The position numbers and the translations under genes were made by a program. Shown one piece after another: positions 59,794 through 64,000 of a stretch of DNA of 64,000 nt; the stretch's first letter is position 1; the number at the start of each line of letters is the position of its first letter. Below the pieces are notes generated by a model that was not told the origin of the DNA, ran no database searches, and saw nothing but the letters and a program-made list of their open reading frames with translations. Source of the DNA: Dasypus novemcinctus (Eukaryota > Chordata > Mammalia > Cingulata > Dasypodidae); NCBI RefSeq assembly GCF_030445035.2, contig NC_080677.1:32277329-32341328 (forward strand), read 5' to 3'.

Positions 59794-60398
59794 GTAAGTC
59801 ACTTGGATATTATTACTAATTTCTTACTTAGAAGCAATGTTGTAATTAAATTTTAATAAGGAATTGATCATCATGGAATAACATTTTTAATGCTCTAATA
59901 TAATTGGTATTCACTATTTTAGAGGACAAAATTTCTACTATAATAATTTTAAAAATAGACATGCTTATTCTAATACCCTTTTTTGGGTGATGTTTCTTGA
60001 TTATGTATTTTTCTAAGCATCCTAGCAAAATCCAACTGTTTGTTTTGCTTGTATGAAGGTATATTTGGTTTAAATGATAAAACATAAGGCAGATTGAGGA
60101 TTTTAATATAAATCCAGAAAATACCTCACACACCAAAAAAGAGAATTCTTTTAATTGCTTGTACTTTAAATGAATAAGTGTAATGTAAGTTGTAGGTTAA
60201 TACCTTATGTTACTTTCATCATAAAGTAATAAGCCTTTTGGAATTGTCATTTCAGGATAGGAAATAGTTTTTTTCCCCTCTAAATGTGTATTCCTAATAT
60301 AGATTTAAAAATAGATTTGAATTATTACCACTGATTAGGCATTGTTTTGATTTGTTAACCCTCGTTTTAAATTACAATGTTCTTGCTTTATTTTGCAG

Positions 60399-60424
60399 CT
60401 ATCTTCAGGAATTTCAAGACAAAG
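60399..60424 (+). CDS. SKAP2: SKAP2 exon 3, a 26-nt microexon
   Basis: The exon is 26 nt long, with acceptor TTTATTTTGCAG and donor GTAAAT. It completes codon 58 and encodes IYLQEFQDK plus the first base of a Gly codon, as in the known SKAP2 protein. Its length is not a multiple of three, so skipping it would shift the frame. Intron 2 before it is only 605 bp. Intron 3 runs past the window edge, so exon 4 and the PH and SH3 exons are not seen. Confidence 0.93.
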
Positions 60425-61079
60425 GTAAATTTTCAAGTTTATAAGACATGATTTTTTTCCTCCATGGAGATTTTCAATAGGATAATCTAACACACTGAAA
60501 TTTGCTAGTTGGAATCAAAATTTTAATTTCCATGTTGTGTACCTAGACCTTCAAGATGAGAGTGCTAGCTCCCCCTGCTGAGAAAAAAATTTAAGAGTGT
60601 ATCCAGACTGCATGGCCTTCTGATGCAGAAATCTTACATATTTACAATGCTTAGGTGTTATGTTTCTTTGAGTACTTTGTGGCAGAAATTTAATATGAAA
60701 GGTATACAATTATAGTTATATATGGATTAATTTGGTGAGGCATTGGTGAGATCCCAACCCAATGCTGTTTAACACTACAGAGATTATTTTTTATAATAGT
60801 GATGTAAGCAGGAGGGCCTTGTGGCTGGGTGCTTATACGCTACCTTATGAAGAAAATTGCTTTTTAAAAATTATTTAAATACAAATATTTGTTTGAGGAC
60901 GTGATTTAATCTTTTTCAAGTGCTCGTTTTTTTTTTTTCCATGCAGTACTTTTGCATGTGTGCCATAGAATATTTCAAAGGGAATTCAGTTTCATTTTTG
61001 AAATATGTGAGAGTGCTGCTCACTAGACTGCCCTCCTTAAGATTTGAAGGACGGCTGCTTAGTGTACTGAAAACCAGAT

Positions 61080-61230
61080 CTGGAAGGTGTAGGAAATTCC
61101 TGCTACTTCATGTCTTAAATTCTGTAAGGAAAACTGGGATGGCCCTTATTTGCATAATGCTAACTCATAGGTCATGACCTGAAGGCTGGGGATGCTGCTA
61201 TGAGGGTCACAGGATGAGGTCAGTCAGGCA
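61080..61230. promoter_or_regulatory. Candidate enhancer in SKAP2 intron 3 with nuclear-receptor sites
   Basis: Within 150 bp are the palindrome AGGAAATTCCT containing a kappa-B-like GGAAATTCC (61092-61100), a perfect octamer ATTTGCAT (61148-61155), a perfect AGGTCATGACCT palindrome (61169-61180), and direct half-sites GGGTCA (61204-61209) and AGGTCA (61217-61222) spaced by 7 bp. AGGTCATGACCT is the classical palindromic thyroid/retinoid receptor element. Enhancer function is inferred from motif clustering only. Confidence 0.4.
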
Positions 61231-61491
61231 ACTTGAAGCGAGGTTTTTGGTTTGGGGAAGAATGTAGAATGGTATCTTCTAACTGGGGTTAGTGGATACC
61301 ACAGAGTAAGTCATATCTCTGCCAACTGATAAGTGAGAGGGTAATGACAGTTTCAATAAACCAAGTACTTAACCAGACAAACCTAAAATCAAGCAGTTTA
61401 AAGGAAACCACAGTTTCTTTTCACTTTTAAATCATTAAGATCAGTGTGTACTGTGTGTCTAGATGGGAAGGGATAGATGGGATTTTTTTTT

Positions 61492-61524
61492 CACTTGATC
61501 TTAGCCAAAAGGCTGAGAAACGAT
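61492..61524 (-). pseudogene. U2 snRNA 5'-end fragment (retropseudogene)
   Basis: Read on the minus strand, this matches the first 33 nt of U2 snRNA, including the CTTTTGGCTAAGATCAAGTG segment, with two differences early on. It stops right after GTG and runs straight into A8 and then unrelated sequence, so the remaining roughly 150 nt are missing. GATAGAT lies on both sides (61472-61478 and 61522-61528), a possible short target-site duplication that overlaps the U2 5' end. It is not a functional gene. Confidence 0.85.
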
Positions 61525-64000
61525 AGATTTTTTTTCGTATTAAAATTTTTTAACACTATTCGATAAAGAGAAGAGCAGGAAACTCTTCCTCCCCACAAAT
61601 GATCTGTACTCTACAATGAATCCTTAACTATGAGTTTAATCATGTTTCATTTTACTTAGTTAAAAATAGAAATAATGAATTTATGCATTTTTAATTGATA
61701 ACTTTTGTAGAGTGCTTTATTTTTAGAGGAATATTAGATGTCAAATTCTACTTCTTTTCCTAAAAGTCATATTTTGTTCCAGTGATTATTTGTCAAACTC
61801 TCATTGTGACTTAATTATTTATACATTAAAAACATTTAAGCTAAGGAAGCATAATAATATGAAGTTATATAATTGCATATGGTTTAATAATGCTAGAGCA
61901 ACTTTCCCTTTGGCATTCTGTTTTAGGATTTGTTCAGGTGTGTGGATATTAAAATTACATTACTGAGATATGTTCTTTGTTTCCAAAGAGAATGGAAATT
62001 TTTATAGTATTTGATAGATATTGAAAAATGAGCCTAGAATAACAGTTCAGATAACATGGAATTCAGAGATTCCCGTAATCATTTTCATCTAAGTCATTTA
62101 TAGCTCAATACTAGTATATTGAGTTAACTAATCACCAAGAGTGTCTGCTCAAAAGTACACCTGTGGATAAATTGGAGGTATACCTTGGAAAAATAAGAAA
62201 AACAGTAATTTTATTCCTCAAAATATATTTAGCTTTAGCCTAAAAAGACTTTTCCTGTAGTTTGTTAGGAATAGTGAAGGGAAATTAGTACAGACTTAAT
62301 AGTTACCAAGTAATCATTCAAGATGCATTAAAAAAGGAATTTATTAATTAGCAGATTTCTACATTGAGTAAATTCAATTCTTAGTATGTTTGGGGTTTTT
62401 GATGCTGTCATCCAGGAGAATTGAACAGTGTCCCTTTTTACTGTTTTCTTTCTTGCTCTCTCACTCAGGTCAAGTGACTGGGGTTATAGTGAAGTGAACT
62501 GAAGTTGTTTACCTCCTTTTTACCTTTATATCCTCATTTATTTCACATAGATTATTTTTACAAATGTCAATTGAGTACCATTTTAATATCACTATTAGAG
62601 AAAAAAGGACCAGATAGAGAGTTCTTAAATAAAATTAATACTGATAAAATTGTTGAAACACTAAGCTGCATAGATCTGAGGATTTTTTGTATTTTCATTT
62701 TTTTGGTGAAAATAATTTGTATGTTAGAATCGTGTTTTTATTATAGTCGCTCCTAGATATATATATTTTTTTCGCTCCTAGATATTGAGGCTTGTCTATT
62801 GAGTTAATTTTCCACTTGTTATTTATATTCATTTCCATAGAAAGCTGTTGTCTTAAAACTTCCCTTTTCATTTCCTTAATTTATTAAGGTCTTCATTTTA
62901 TCTCCTCATGTGCTCAAGTCTAGATTTCTTATTGAAGAGGTCTGACAAATTGGGACTTGTGCATAATTATTAGTTGCTTTGCGAAATTCCTTAATATTAT
63001 TTGTGCTTAGGAAAGATTTGACTCTAAGCCACTAGAACCCGCCTTGCTTAGGCTTTAGTCTTTGTTATTCATTTGAATTTCAAATTGCCTATTTTATCTA
63101 GAATAGAGAGTTTTTTTTTCTTTCTTAATCCTTCAAAGCATTGTGCATAACAGAATGACTATTTAGCCCTAGTTTTCTATATATTCTTTGCAATGAAGAA
63201 GAGCTTAGTCCTATAAACTGTACTCCTGAACATAGGCTCCATGTACTAGAATTTTGCTATCTGATTATTTTAGAACTTGTTTGCTATCTGATAACAAGGT
63301 CATAGATCTCTTAAACGTGACTTAAAATAATCACTTTTGCAAAGAAAATATATTACTGATTGTAGTAAAAACTGCTATTGACTGAGTATAAAAATAGAAT
63401 GTTCTAAAATTTATTAGACGTAGAATTTAAAAAAGTTTTATTTTTAGTTGTATCTTGACCTTTTATTAGTCTCATTTCACTCTGGTCATGATTTTGGTAT
63501 GATTATTTTTCTTTATAGAATGATTTATTTAAATAAGATACTGTGAAAATACCTGTGCATGACAAATAGTAGGTATTAAATAAACATTTTAATGCATATT
63601 CTCATATTCAGCTTCATTTGTCAAGAGGATTTAAATAAATTTTGGTTCATAGATTCAGTCTTCCAATAATTTTAGAATCATAAATTCTTAAAAGAAAGAC
63701 ATACATTAACATAAGACAAATATTTCAAGAAAATATTTTTTAAAATGCATAAAACATTAGTGCCTACAGCTTTAAAAATATGAATAAATTGCTTTTGATT
63801 CCCTTTAGATGCTCTAGCTAAAAAGCTCCTATTTTCTCCTTTAAACCCCTTTTTCCTCTAATTCCAAAAAAAGAAAATTATTTAATAGATTTTGTCCTTA
63901 AGGCTACATTGATATTATTAAATGTGCATAGATTTATTTAGAAAGCAATTTTGTTTCACATTCTCATTTGTATTATTTCTTAAATTTATTAATGGACTAA

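Larger units (their letters stand above)
60425..64000 (+). other. SKAP2 intron 3 (partial)
   Basis: The intron continues beyond the window. Apart from the candidate regulatory cluster and the U2 fragment I see no exon and no recognisable transposon in this 3.6 kb. Confidence 0.8.

Overview
This window is mammalian nuclear DNA, almost certainly from a xenarthran and most likely an armadillo (Dasypus type). The evidence is a lineage-specific, tRNA-derived SINE of the DAS class. I count 17 copies, most with a tRNA-like head, a GC-rich body and a G-rich then A-rich tail. Older mammalian elements (L1, L2, MIR, hAT/MER5A and LTR relics) fill much of the rest. Nothing here is bacterial, and most open frames are shadows of SINE copies or chance.

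The one gene I can identify securely is SKAP2 (Src kinase-associated phosphoprotein 2), on the + strand. Exon 1 lies in a CpG-island promoter near 50.0-50.76 kb, with the start codon at 50486. Exon 2 is at 59688-59793. Exon 3 is a 26-nt microexon at 60399-60424. The rest of the gene continues beyond the right edge. The joined frame reads into the N-terminal helical dimerisation region. In other mammals the 5' side of SKAP2 faces the HOXA1 end of the HOXA cluster, so positions 1-50000 should be the gene-poor SKAP2-HOXA interval. No HOX exon is visible.

Layout. 1-12.8 kb: mostly unassigned AT-rich sequence with scattered L2, MIR, hAT and possible CR1/L3 relics, two dimeric SINEs, and one coding-like fragment on the minus strand (5217-5396). 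12.9-32.4 kb: a dense repeat zone with SINEs nested in L1, MIR and MER5A copies, often with readable target-site duplications. 32.4-44.5 kb: mostly unassigned sequence with two SINEs, a well-delimited hAT MITE and LTR relics. 44.5-48.9 kb: an antisense L1 composite carrying a SINE-in-SINE nest and an L1 3'-UTR insertion. 49.7-64 kb: SKAP2 promoter and first introns, with no SINE at all. This part holds a second, unexplained CpG island in intron 1 (56.38-57.33 kb), a nuclear-receptor half-site cluster in intron 3 (near 61.15 kb), and a minus-strand U2 snRNA fragment.

I found no new gene system. The best leads are the intron-1 CpG island with its inverted TTTATTG-type sites, the intron-3 element with a perfect AGGTCATGACCT palindrome, the acidic coding-like fragment near 5.3 kb, and a SINE subfamily defined by an internal deletion.
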